A DNA stretch of 48,243 bases from Gammaproteobacteria bacterium (GTDB lineage Bacteria; Pseudomonadota; Gammaproteobacteria; Chromatiales; Chromatiaceae). Below, one piece after another: positions 7,993 to 15,667 of this stretch. Position numbers and translations under genes: made by a program. The stretch spans positions 1-48,243 of the forward strand of contig JAABSM010000023.1 in assembly GCA_011390365.1 (NCBI GenBank), read 5' to 3'. The stretch's first letter is position 1, and each line of letters begins with the position of its first letter. The notes below the pieces were generated by a model. It was given only the letters and a program-made list of their open reading frames with translations, was not told the DNA's origin and did not search any database.

Positions 7993-9507
7993 TTATCTCT
8001 TGCCCTGTTCGATGCGAATGCGCCACTCCCGCGGGCCGCTTTCATGCACCGAGTCGCCGCGGCTGTCCACCGCCACCGTAACCGGCATATCCTCTACTTC
8101 GAACTCCCGGATTGCCTCCATTCCCAGCTCCTCGAAGGCGACCATGCGCGAGGCGCGAATCGCCTTCGCCACCAGATAGGCCGCGCCGCCCACCGCCATC
8201 AGATAGACCGCCTTGTGCTTGCGGATCGCCTCGATCGCCGTTGGCCCCCGTTCCGCCTTGCCGACCATGCCGATCAGCCCCAGCTCACCGAGCATCATCT
8301 CGCTGAACTTGTCCATGCGGGTGGCGGTGGTGGGGCCGGCGGGGCCGACCACCTCGTCGCGTACCGGATCCACCGGGCCGACGTAGTAGATGAAGCGATC
8401 GCGAAAATCGACCCCCTCGGGCAGGGGTTCGCCGCGGGCGAGCAGCTCCTGAATGCGCTTGTGGGCGGCGTCGCGCCCGGTCAGCAGCTTGCCCGACAGC
8501 AACACCTGTTCGCCAGGCTTGAGGGATTCGATCTCTTCGCGGGTGACGGTGTCGAGGTTGATGCGGCGGGCATCGTCGCTCTGTTCCAGCACCACATCCG
8601 GCCAATCCTCCAGCCGCGGCGCTTCCAGCACGGCCGGTCCGCTGCCGTCGAGGGTGAACTCGATATGCCGGGTGGCGGCGCAGTTGGGGATCAGCGCCAC
8701 CGGCAGGGAGGCGGCGTGGGTGGGGTAGTCGTGAATCTTGACATCCAGCACCGAGGTGAGCCCGCCCATGCCCTGGGCGCCGATGCCGAGGGCGTTGATC
8801 TTCTCGAACAGCTCCAGGCGTAGCTCCTCGATACGACTGGCGGGGCCGCGCTGGCGCAATTCATGGATGTCGATAGGCTCCATCAGCGACTCCTTGGCCA
8901 TCACCATCGCCTTCTCCGCCGAGCCGCCGATGCCGATGCCGATCATCCCCGGCGGACACCAGCCCGCGCCGAGACCTTCCATGGTCTGCACTACCCACTC
9001 GACCAGGCTGGCGCTGGGGTTGAGGATGGCGAAGCGGGACTTGTTCTCGGAGCCGCCGCCCTTGGCCGCCAGCTTGATCTCCACCTTGTCGCCGGGGACC
9101 AGCTCATAGTGGACGATGGCCGGGGTATTGTCGCCGGTATTGGCGCGCTTGCCGGCGGGGTCGGCCACCATCGAGGCGCGCAGCACATTGTCGGGATGGT
9201 TGTAGGCGCGGCGCACCCCTTCGTCGACCATCTCCTGAATCGACCTGTCGCACTCCCAGCGCACCCCCATGCCGACCTTGACGAAGACCACCACCATGCC
9301 GGTATCCTGGCAGATGGGGCGGCGACCCTCGGCGCACATCTTCGAATTGACCAGGATCTGGGCCATGGCGTCGCGGGCCGCGGGCGACTCCTCCCTGCGC
9401 CAGGCCTCGCCCAGGGCGCGCACATAGTCCGCGGGATGGTAGTAGGAGATGAATTGCAGGGCATCGGCAATGCTCTGAGTGAAGTCGTTCTGACGAATGG
9501 TGGTCAT
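7993..9507 (-). CDS. Class I fumarate hydratase (4Fe-4S)
   Basis: 504 residues. It catalyses fumarate to malate hydration in the TCA cycle using an oxygen-sensitive 4Fe-4S cluster. The N-terminal alpha region has PICQDTG (Cys66), GWCPPG (Cys184) and PNCAATRH (Cys276), with spacing very close to the three cluster cysteines of E. coli FumA. The C-terminal beta region (from about 330) has GPTTATRMDKF and GKAERGPTAIEAIRKHKAVYLMAVGGAAYL. It is one fused chain as in E. coli FumA/FumB. AAGGAG lies seven bases before the ATG, and a good -10 lies about 50 bp upstream. I leave the symbol blank because FumA, FumB and FumD subtypes cannot be separated here. Confidence 0.95.
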   Translation of the reverse strand: MTTIRQNDFTQSIADALQFISYYHPADYVRALGEAWRREESPAARDAMAQILVNSKMCAEGRRPICQDTGMVVVFVKVGMGVRWECDRSIQEMVDEGVRRAYNHPDNVLRASMVADPAGKRANTGDNTPAIVHYELVPGDKVEIKLAAKGGGSENKSRFAILNPSASLVEWVVQTMEGLGAGWCPPGMIGIGIGGSAEKAMVMAKESLMEPIDIHELRQRGPASRIEELRLELFEKINALGIGAQGMGGLTSVLDVKIHDYPTHAASLPVALIPNCAATRHIEFTLDGSGPAVLEAPRLEDWPDVVLEQSDDARRINLDTVTREEIESLKPGEQVLLSGKLLTGRDAAHKRIQELLARGEPLPEGVDFRDRFIYYVGPVDPVRDEVVGPAGPTTATRMDKFSEMMLGELGLIGMVGKAERGPTAIEAIRKHKAVYLMAVGGAAYLVAKAIRASRMVAFEELGMEAIREFEVEDMPVTVAVDSRGDSVHESGPREWRIRIEQGKR

Positions 9508-9560
9508 GGGAGGCTCCTTGATCGGGTGGTCATGGCCCGCGACAGTGAAGGGGACCGAAC

Positions 9561-9566
9561 ATTATA
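9561..9566 (-). promoter_or_regulatory. Candidate -10 element for the fumarase gene
   Basis: On the minus strand the hexamer reads TATAAT, a perfect sigma-70 -10. It would give a transcript leader of roughly 45 bases before the fumarase ATG at 9507. The -35 is poor: no TTGACA-like hexamer at 16-18 bp spacing (the best is GTTTCC-like). This is the only consensus-like site in the 260-bp gap, which has no gene. Confidence 0.5.
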
Positions 9567-9767
9567 GGCAAACAAGGAGTTTGGAAACACGGATGATTCC
9601 AGCGCGAACGTCTCTCGCTTGCCGGGATCAGGCGTCTGCCGCGCCGGGTCGCTCAATTTCGGTTGTCGCTACTTGCGCCCCCCTGTATCCTTGATTCTCA
9701 TGCCTTTTGGCAAGCGCGCCGCCGCGGCAGGGGCGTCGGGAATGATTCACAACCGGATTCAGGGTGA

Positions 9768-10625
9768 ATGGGCGAAGGAAACTCAAAGCGCAGCAAGCCG
9801 TCGGCGTGGTCATTGCCGAGCAGCAGCAAGCTGGAAGCGGATATCGCCTACTTCGAAGCCCGTCTTTCGATGCTCGACGAAAAGCCCGCGACCTGCTATC
9901 AGAATGCCCAACGCCGCGCCTACTCGGCGCTGGAGAGTTCCCTTTCCGAGACCCTGGAGCGGCTGCGCGCGCAGCAGCGCAAACGGCGCAAGATCAGGGC
10001 GAGCAGCGAGGTGCCGCTGGCCGACCAGCTGGATCAGACCGATATCCAGTCGTTGCTGGCGGAAGAGGCGATGCAGAGCCTGAAGCAGGGGGCGGAGGGA
10101 GGGGGCGACGCCAGGCCTCCGGAGAACCCGGCGCGGGCCGGTGTGGCATCCCCCGCCTTGGGTGATCCGCTGGCGCAGGGGTTGGATGAGGCGAGGCTCG
10201 GGCCGGGCGAAGCGGAGTCGGCGGGGCGCTCCGCTACCGCTGAACCCGAGCCCGCGGCCCCCGAGTTCGCGGCCCCGGAAGTCGACGAAGAAGAAGAGAT
10301 GGAACCGGAGGCCTTGGGTCAGTTCGATTCCGACAACCTCTACCTGCGTACCGCGCTCTTTTCCGAGCACCTCTCCTTCCTCCAGGAGCCCGAAGAGGTG
10401 GAGGAGGAGTGGGAGGATGTGGAGGAGGCGGAGATTCGCGAAAACCTGGGTCAGCTGGATCTGGCGGAGGAGCCGGATCTGGTCGATGCCGGGGAGTCCA
10501 TGCCGCTGGAGGCGTCGCAACCGCCGGAAGTGGAAGGGCGACCGTCGGAGCAGGGGCGTAACGGCGAGAGTGATGACAACGAAGACTATTCGGACAGCTT
10601 CTTCGACTCCTGGCTGAAGGAGTGA
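9768..10625 (+). CDS. Acidic protein of unknown function
   Basis: 285 residues; I do not recognise the family. Residues 20-80 form a basic helical section (SSSKLEADIAYFEARLSML, then ETLERLRAQQRKRRKIR). Residues 105-170 are low-complexity, rich in Ala, Pro, Glu and Gly. Residues 175-285 are very acidic, with runs of Asp/Glu (VDEEEEMEPEA, EEVEEEWEDVEEAEI), ending in SDSFFDSWLKE. No signal peptide or membrane helix is seen. AGGGTGA just before the ATG supports the start. A basic head and acidic tail suggest an adaptor or an RNA- or protein-binding role, but that is a guess. It converges with rng; no operon partner. Confidence 0.7.
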   Translation: MGEGNSKRSKPSAWSLPSSSKLEADIAYFEARLSMLDEKPATCYQNAQRRAYSALESSLSETLERLRAQQRKRRKIRASSEVPLADQLDQTDIQSLLAEEAMQSLKQGAEGGGDARPPENPARAGVASPALGDPLAQGLDEARLGPGEAESAGRSATAEPEPAAPEFAAPEVDEEEEMEPEALGQFDSDNLYLRTALFSEHLSFLQEPEEVEEEWEDVEEAEIRENLGQLDLAEEPDLVDAGESMPLEASQPPEVEGRPSEQGRNGESDDNEDYSDSFFDSWLKE

Positions 10626-10659
10626 GCCGCCGGCTCCAGATCAGTCCCCAGATCCGCCC

Positions 10660-12120
10660 TCAGATCAGTACCACGTCGAAGTGCTCCTGGGTATAGAGGC
10701 TCTCCACCTGGAGCTGAATCGGCTTGCCGATGAAGGACTCCAGCTCCGCCAGATAGTCCGACTCCTCGTCCAGCAGCCGATCCACCACCTCTTGCGAAGC
10801 GAGCACCAGCAGCGATTCCACGTCGAACTGGCGGGATTCGCGCAGGATCTCGCGAAAGATCTCGTAGCAAGTGGTCTCGGCGGTGCGCAGCGAGCCGCGC
10901 CCGCCGCAGCAGGCGCAGGGCTCGCACAGGATGTGCTCCAGCGACTCGCGGGTGCGCTTGCGGGTCATCTCCACCAGCCCCAGCGACGACACCTCGGTGA
11001 TATGGGTCTTGGCGTGATCCTTGGCCAGACACTTCTCCAGCGCCCGCAACACCTGGCGCTTGTGGTCATCCTCGCTCATGTCGATGAAGTCGATGATGAT
11101 GATGCCGCCGAGGTTGCGCAGCCGCAGTTGCCGGCAGATCGCCTGGGCCGCTTCAAGGTTGGTCTTGAAGATGGTCTCTTCCAGGTTGCGATGGCCGACG
11201 AAGGCGCCGGTATTGACGTCGATGGTGGTCATCGCCTCGGTCTGATCGATGATCAGGTAGCCGCCGGACTTGAGCTCCACCTTGCGTTCCAGGGCGCGCT
11301 GGATCTCGTACTCCACCCCGTAGAGGTCGAAGATCGGGCGACCGCCCGGGTAGTACTCGATCTGTACCGGCGCGTCGGGGATGAACTTGCGGGCGAAGCT
11401 GCAGGACTTCTGCCAGGTCTCCCGGGAGTCGATGCGCACCCGCTCTACCACCGGGCTGATCAGGTCGCGCAGGGCGCGCAGTGCCAGCGGCAGGTCTTCG
11501 TGGATCAGGCTTGGCGCCGTCGCCTCGCCGATGCGCTCGCCGATGGAGGCCCACAACCGGGTCAGGAACAGCATATCGGCGCCCAGCGTCGACTCCTCCG
11601 CCCCCTCCGCCGCGGTGCGCGCGATGAAGCCGCCCGGCGGTTCGATCTCCCGGTGGATGCGTTCGATCGCCTCGCGCAGGCGACCGCGCTCCTCCTCGCC
11701 CTCGATCTTCTGGGAGATGCCGACGGTGTCGATGAAGGGGATGAAGACCAGGAAGCGGGAGGGGATGGAGATCTGGGTGGTGAGCCGTGCGCCCTTGCTG
11801 CCCAGCGGGTCCTTGACCACCTGCACCACGATCTCGCCGCCCTCCTGCAACAGCTCGGTGATGCCGCCGTGGCTGGCGCGGTCGCCGCCATTGGGGGAGT
11901 GAATGTCCGAGGCGTGGAGAAACGCGGCGCGATCCAGACCGATCTCGATGAAGGCCGCCTGCATCCCCGGCAACACCCGCACCACCCGCCCCTTGTAGAT
12001 ATTGCCCACCAGTCCGAGGCGATTGGTGCGCTCGACGATGATCTCCTGGACCACGCCGTTTTCGATGACCGCGACCCGGGTCTCGGGAGGGGTTACGTTG
12101 ATCAGGATCTCTTCGCTCAT
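10660..12120 (-). CDS. rng: Ribonuclease G
   Basis: 486 residues against 489 in E. coli RNase G. It is an endoribonuclease that matures the 5' end of 16S rRNA and decays some mRNAs in the cytoplasm. An S1-like domain follows ILINVTPPETRVAVIENG (residues 3-20), with GNIYKGRVVRVLPGMQAAFIEIG. The catalytic core has DQTEAMTTIDVNTGAFVG, with Asp residues that bind magnesium, and IIIIDFIDM. The zinc-link CxxC region is CEPCACCGGRG. The long RNase E tail is absent, so it is RNase G. The start at 12120 matches family starts; an ATG nine codons upstream is possible. It follows yhdE after 115 bp, the common yhdE-rng order. Confidence 0.95.
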   Translation of the reverse strand: MSEEILINVTPPETRVAVIENGVVQEIIVERTNRLGLVGNIYKGRVVRVLPGMQAAFIEIGLDRAAFLHASDIHSPNGGDRASHGGITELLQEGGEIVVQVVKDPLGSKGARLTTQISIPSRFLVFIPFIDTVGISQKIEGEEERGRLREAIERIHREIEPPGGFIARTAAEGAEESTLGADMLFLTRLWASIGERIGEATAPSLIHEDLPLALRALRDLISPVVERVRIDSRETWQKSCSFARKFIPDAPVQIEYYPGGRPIFDLYGVEYEIQRALERKVELKSGGYLIIDQTEAMTTIDVNTGAFVGHRNLEETIFKTNLEAAQAICRQLRLRNLGGIIIIDFIDMSEDDHKRQVLRALEKCLAKDHAKTHITEVSSLGLVEMTRKRTRESLEHILCEPCACCGGRGSLRTAETTCYEIFREILRESRQFDVESLLVLASQEVVDRLLDEESDYLAELESFIGKPIQLQVESLYTQEHFDVVLI

Positions 12121-12235
12121 GCTCGGCTCGTTGGTTGGGTTTGACATGTCATTCCCGGGCCGGCGCGGGTCCTGCTGCGGGTGTGGAGTTGGGTGAAAAA
12201 TTAGGGCTAGGCGGCTCGCGAATCAAGTTTCGGGT

Positions 12236-12826
12236 TCATGTAGTCGGGGCAAGTAACGAGAAACCGGCCAGCTCCAGCAGTTGCGCGGTCTCGAACAGGG
12301 GCAGCCCCATCACCCCGGAATAGCTGCCGCGCAGGTGGCGCACCAACAGCGCGCCGCGGCCCTGAATGCCGTAGCCGCCGGCCTTGTCCAGGGGCTCGCC
12401 GGTGGCCACGTAGGCGCGCGCCGTCGCCTCGTCGAAGTGATCGAACTCGACGTTGCTGACGCTCAGGCGGGCCTCGGGCTTCTCGCCGAACAGCAGCGCC
12501 ACCCCGCTCATCACCTGGTGCTCGCGCCCGGAGAGGCGCATCAGCATCGCCACCGCCCCCTCCCGATCCATCGGCTTGCCGAGGATCTCGTCGTCCAGCA
12601 CCACCGCGGTGTCGGCGCCGAGCACCGGGATGGCGTCTTCGCGTACCTGCCGTCCCGCCTCCGCCTTGGCGATGGCGAGTCGAATCACGTACTCCGCCGG
12701 GGCCTCGTTGGGCAAGGGGGTCTCGTCCATGCCCACGCGCACGACCTCGTAGGCGACGCCGATCTGGTCGAGGAGTTCGCGGCGGCGCGGCGAGCCGGAG
12801 GCGAGATGGAGGGTGGGATGTTTCAT
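12236..12826 (-). CDS. yhdE: Maf/YhdE nucleoside triphosphate pyrophosphatase
   Basis: 196 residues. The Maf fold hydrolyses non-canonical or excess NTPs; the YhdE group acts on dTTP and UTP. The substrate loop ASGSPRRREL is at residues 9-18, VLGADTAVV carries the catalytic aspartate (near 70), and EPLDKAGGYGIQGRG is the YhdE-type signature rather than the YceF type. Length agrees with E. coli YhdE (197). The ATG overlaps the rlmH stop by four bases (ATGA), so translation is coupled, and rng follows. This rlmH-maf-rng block fits RNA and nucleotide housekeeping. Confidence 0.93.
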   Translation of the reverse strand: MKHPTLHLASGSPRRRELLDQIGVAYEVVRVGMDETPLPNEAPAEYVIRLAIAKAEAGRQVREDAIPVLGADTAVVLDDEILGKPMDREGAVAMLMRLSGREHQVMSGVALLFGEKPEARLSVSNVEFDHFDEATARAYVATGEPLDKAGGYGIQGRGALLVRHLRGSYSGVMGLPLFETAQLLELAGFSLLAPTT

Positions 12827-13293
12827 GCTCGGTGATAGGGGTGGTGGTTAAGGATAGTCCAGGCGCGATACAACTGTTCCGCGACGATTACCCGCACCAG
12901 CGGGTGGGGGAAGGTCAGGGATGACAGCGACCAGCGCTCCTCGGCCCGTGCCAGGCAGCCCTCGGCCAGCCCCTCCGGGCCGCCGATGAGCAGCGCCAGG
13001 TCGCGCCCCGTCTGCTGCCAGGCGGCGCAACGCCCCGCCAGCGTCTCCGTGCTCCACGGCTTGCCGCGTACGTCCAGCGCCAAGGTCAGGCAGTTGCCGG
13101 GGATCGCCCGCAGCATCCGCTCTCCTTCGTCCGCCATCGCCACCCGCGGGCTGTCGCTCTTTTTGCCCTTGGCCTGGGGGATTTCATGCAGTAGCAGGGA
13201 ACAGCTCCCGGCGAGCCGCTTGGCGTACTCCCGGTACCCCTTCTCGACCCAGTCGGGCATGCGCGACCCCACGCTGATCAAATGAATCTTCAC
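12823..13293 (-). CDS. rlmH: RlmH, 23S rRNA pseudouridine-1915 N3-methyltransferase
   Basis: 156 residues, against 155 in E. coli. It methylates pseudouridine 1915 of 23S rRNA in the assembled 70S ribosome, using SAM through a trefoil-knot (SPOUT) fold. Visible motifs: MPDWVEKGYREYAKRL near the N-terminus, LDVRGKPWST, the SAM-binding LLIGGPEGL, and the terminal AEQLYRAWTILNHHPYHRA, nearly invariant in the family. I choose the GTG at 13293 (reading VKIHLISVG) because this places the start as in homologues; the frame extends upstream through repeat DNA. It overlaps the yhdE start. Confidence 0.95.
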   Translation of the reverse strand: MKIHLISVGSRMPDWVEKGYREYAKRLAGSCSLLLHEIPQAKGKKSDSPRVAMADEGERMLRAIPGNCLTLALDVRGKPWSTETLAGRCAAWQQTGRDLALLIGGPEGLAEGCLARAEERWSLSSLTFPHPLVRVIVAEQLYRAWTILNHHPYHRA

Positions 13294-13390
13294 GACGCTA
13301 GCGGTTTCCTTGCGATGCCCGCGGGGGTTTTTCTCGCCCCCTTGGAAGGGGGCGCAAAGGCAATTCCGTCGGTGGATGAAGCGCGCTATC

Positions 13391-13420
13391 GTAGGGTGGA
13401 CAAGCGCAGCGCATCCACCC
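13391..13420. repeat. Short palindromic intergenic repeat (GTAGGGTGGA type)
   Basis: GGGTGGA (13394-13400) pairs with TCCACCC (13414-13420) around an AGCGCAGC core. The form 'GTAGGGTGGACAAGCG' is a widespread proteobacterial intergenic repeat. It abuts the MITE-like copy that follows. The gap 13294-13644 has no gene beyond these repeats. Confidence 0.6.
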
Positions 13421-13424
13421 GTTT

Positions 13425-13562
13425 GCATCGGGTGTGCCGAATAAAGAGCAGCGTAGCTTGGTCATCGGCACATCCTATGCGGTAACGATGATGGGTGGAA
13501 GTCCCAACGAACCAAGGCGCATCATGCTGGGGTGTGCCACCATGGCTTGACTGAATGACATT
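13425..13562 (+). repeat. MITE-like repeat, partial copy
   Basis: It shares with the intact copy at 24293-24511 the inner GTGCCGAATAAA segment, CGGCACATCCTATGC, the subterminal GGCGCATC, and a right end CCACCATGGCTTGACTGAATGACATT. The left arm is missing or replaced. It lies in the divergent space between rlmH and the end of the ABC transporter gene. Confidence 0.65.
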
Positions 13563-13644
13563 GGGCGGCGGTCAGGGGACGGCTATGGGTCCATCCTAGC
13601 AATTTTCGCGAAAAAACGAAACGGGGTGGGGTGAATAAGGGCGA

Positions 13645-15432
13645 CTACAACGGCGTTCGGTCGTCCACTTGCGCCAGATATCCCCCGGGCTTCTCCCGCA
13701 GTTCCCGCCAACTGCCCTGCTCGACCACCCGGCCGCCATCCAGCACCACCAGCTGATCCGCCTTGCGCACCGTGGAGAGGCGGTGGGCGATGATGACGAT
13801 GGTGAGGTTGCCGTGGAGGGCCTCGATGGCCTGGCTGGTCCGTGCCTCGCTGATGGCGTCCAGGGCGCTGGTGGCCTCGTCCAGCACCAGTAGCGAGGGG
13901 CGGCGCAGCAGCGCCCGGGCCAGCGCCAGGCGCTGGCGTTCGCCGCCGGAGAGCTTGACGCCCCGTTCGCCGACAATGGTCTCCAGCCCCTCTGGCATGC
14001 GACGTACGAACTCCGCCGCCGCGGCCAGCTCCAGCGCCTGCCATAGCTCCGCGTCCGTTGCCTGGGGTTGCGCCCAGCGCAGATTCGCCGCCACCGTGTC
14101 ACTGAACAGGAAGGTCTCCTGGGGGACGTAGGCGGCGTCGGCGCGCCGGCTGAAGGGGGGCGGCGGCGTACCGTCGATGGTGATGCTTCCCTGGCTGGGG
14201 GCCAGCAGCCCGAGGATGAGGTCCGCCAGGGTGCTCTTGCCCGCCCCCGAGGGGCCGATCAGGGCTGTGGTGCGGCGGGCGGGGAGGGTCAGGGTGACGC
14301 CATGCAGGGCGTGGCGTTGGCCAGCCATGTCCGGGTAGTGGTAGTGGATGTCGCGCAGCTCGATGGCGTGCTCTAGGGGCGGTGACGCCGCGGCGGAGCG
14401 GGGCTCGCCGGCCTGCTGGCATTCGCGAATGGTGGCGTGGACCGCCTCGAAGGCGGGCAGCAGGTGCAGCAGGTGCTGGTAGTTCTGTTGCAGGCCGTTG
14501 ATCTGGGGCAGCAGGCGGGCAAAGGCGTAGATCATCACCAGCAGCTCGGCGGGGGGTAGTTTTGCGAAAGCGACCGCCAGCCAGATGCAGGCGCTGAGGA
14601 TGACGCCGCCGCCGACCCGTAACAACGCGTGGGTCATGCCGCTGGTGTGCTGATGGCGGAGTTGCTGCTGGCGCAGTTGATCCACGGCGGCGTGAAAGCG
14701 CTGGAACTGGCGCTCCTCGTTGTGGAAGCACTTGCTCAGTTTGATGCTGGCAAGGTGCTGCTGGATGGCGTGCATCAGATCCCGATGGGCCTCACCAAAA
14801 CCCTGACCCTGGCGATGGGCGCGGCGGTTAAAGGGGCGGATCGCCAGCGCCAGCAGCAGGCCGCCGGCCAGCACCAGCAGCGAGAAGAGCGGGGCGATGA
14901 GCAGCGCCACGCCGATGTAGGCCAACCCCATCACCAGGCCGGTGGTCAACTGGGAGAGGTTGTGGATGCCCTGGGCGACCCGCGAGGCGTCGGTGGTGAG
15001 GATATGGGTCAGATCGCTGGCGCGCTGGGCGGTGTAGGCGTCCCAGCGCATTCTGGTGATCGCCCGATAGAGCTCCAGCCGCAGCGACTCCACATAGTCG
15101 ATGCGCAGCGACATGGCGAAGCGGTCGCGCAGATAGGCGACCGTCGCTTGCAGTGTGAGAAAGCCGACGAACAGCCCCAGCACCCCGCCCAGGGTGAGGG
15201 GCACGCCAATGCCGCTGAGCAGCCCCTCCAGCTCATCGGCGACGGAGGCTTGGGCCCCGCCCATGGCGTCGCCGGCCAGCTCGGGGTAAAAGAGGGCGAG
15301 CAGGGGGATCACCAGCATCAGCCCGAAGCCGGTGGTCAGCGCCCCCGCCAGCCCCATCACCACCACCCCCGCGACCCGGGCCGGGGCGAAGGCGATCACA
15401 TGGCGAAGGGGGGAGAGGGTTCGGGCGAGCAT
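13645..15432 (-). CDS. ABC exporter, fused permease and ATPase
   Basis: 595 residues. The N-terminal half (about 10-330) has several hydrophobic helices typical of type-I exporter membrane domains. The C-terminal half is a complete ATPase: Walker A GPSGAGKST (393-401), Q-loop YVPQETF, signature LSGGERQR (494-501), Walker B LLVLDEATSALD (about 514) and H-loop IIAHRL (about 550). It should work as a homodimer at the inner membrane. It resembles the MsbA/lipid- or drug-exporter group, but no substrate can be read from the sequence. The ATG at 15432 (MLARTLSPLRHV) is preferred; a longer frame to 15669 crosses the dnaX promoter region. It is divergent from dnaX. Confidence 0.88.
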   Translation of the reverse strand: MLARTLSPLRHVIAFAPARVAGVVVMGLAGALTTGFGLMLVIPLLALFYPELAGDAMGGAQASVADELEGLLSGIGVPLTLGGVLGLFVGFLTLQATVAYLRDRFAMSLRIDYVESLRLELYRAITRMRWDAYTAQRASDLTHILTTDASRVAQGIHNLSQLTTGLVMGLAYIGVALLIAPLFSLLVLAGGLLLALAIRPFNRRAHRQGQGFGEAHRDLMHAIQQHLASIKLSKCFHNEERQFQRFHAAVDQLRQQQLRHQHTSGMTHALLRVGGGVILSACIWLAVAFAKLPPAELLVMIYAFARLLPQINGLQQNYQHLLHLLPAFEAVHATIRECQQAGEPRSAAASPPLEHAIELRDIHYHYPDMAGQRHALHGVTLTLPARRTTALIGPSGAGKSTLADLILGLLAPSQGSITIDGTPPPPFSRRADAAYVPQETFLFSDTVAANLRWAQPQATDAELWQALELAAAAEFVRRMPEGLETIVGERGVKLSGGERQRLALARALLRRPSLLVLDEATSALDAISEARTSQAIEALHGNLTIVIIAHRLSTVRKADQLVVLDGGRVVEQGSWRELREKPGGYLAQVDDRTPL

Positions 15433-15667
15433 GACCTTGGCGCGGTGGAAAGGGGAGGCTATTTTGGCATATCCGGGGTTTGCGCGCCTGATCGGGAAAG
15501 AAACTGCGAAATGCGCGAAACACGCGAAAGAGCCATATGGGCGGAGCGCGCGGCTTGACGCGCCAATGTGCCACCTCGTTGGCGAGTCAAGCATCGCGCA
15601 TCGTGAATTCGCGCCCTCTTTCCGGTAAACTCTCGCTTTTCGGATTCCCTGAGGCTCAGGCTGCCCC

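Noticed and set aside
10681-12144. A 487-residue open frame on the plus strand
   Set aside because: Exact antisense of rng, in a GC-rich third-position frame.
15480-15667. 4.5S RNA gene (ffs) near dnaX
   Set aside because: The conserved GGTCCGGAAGGAAGCA-type core was not found.
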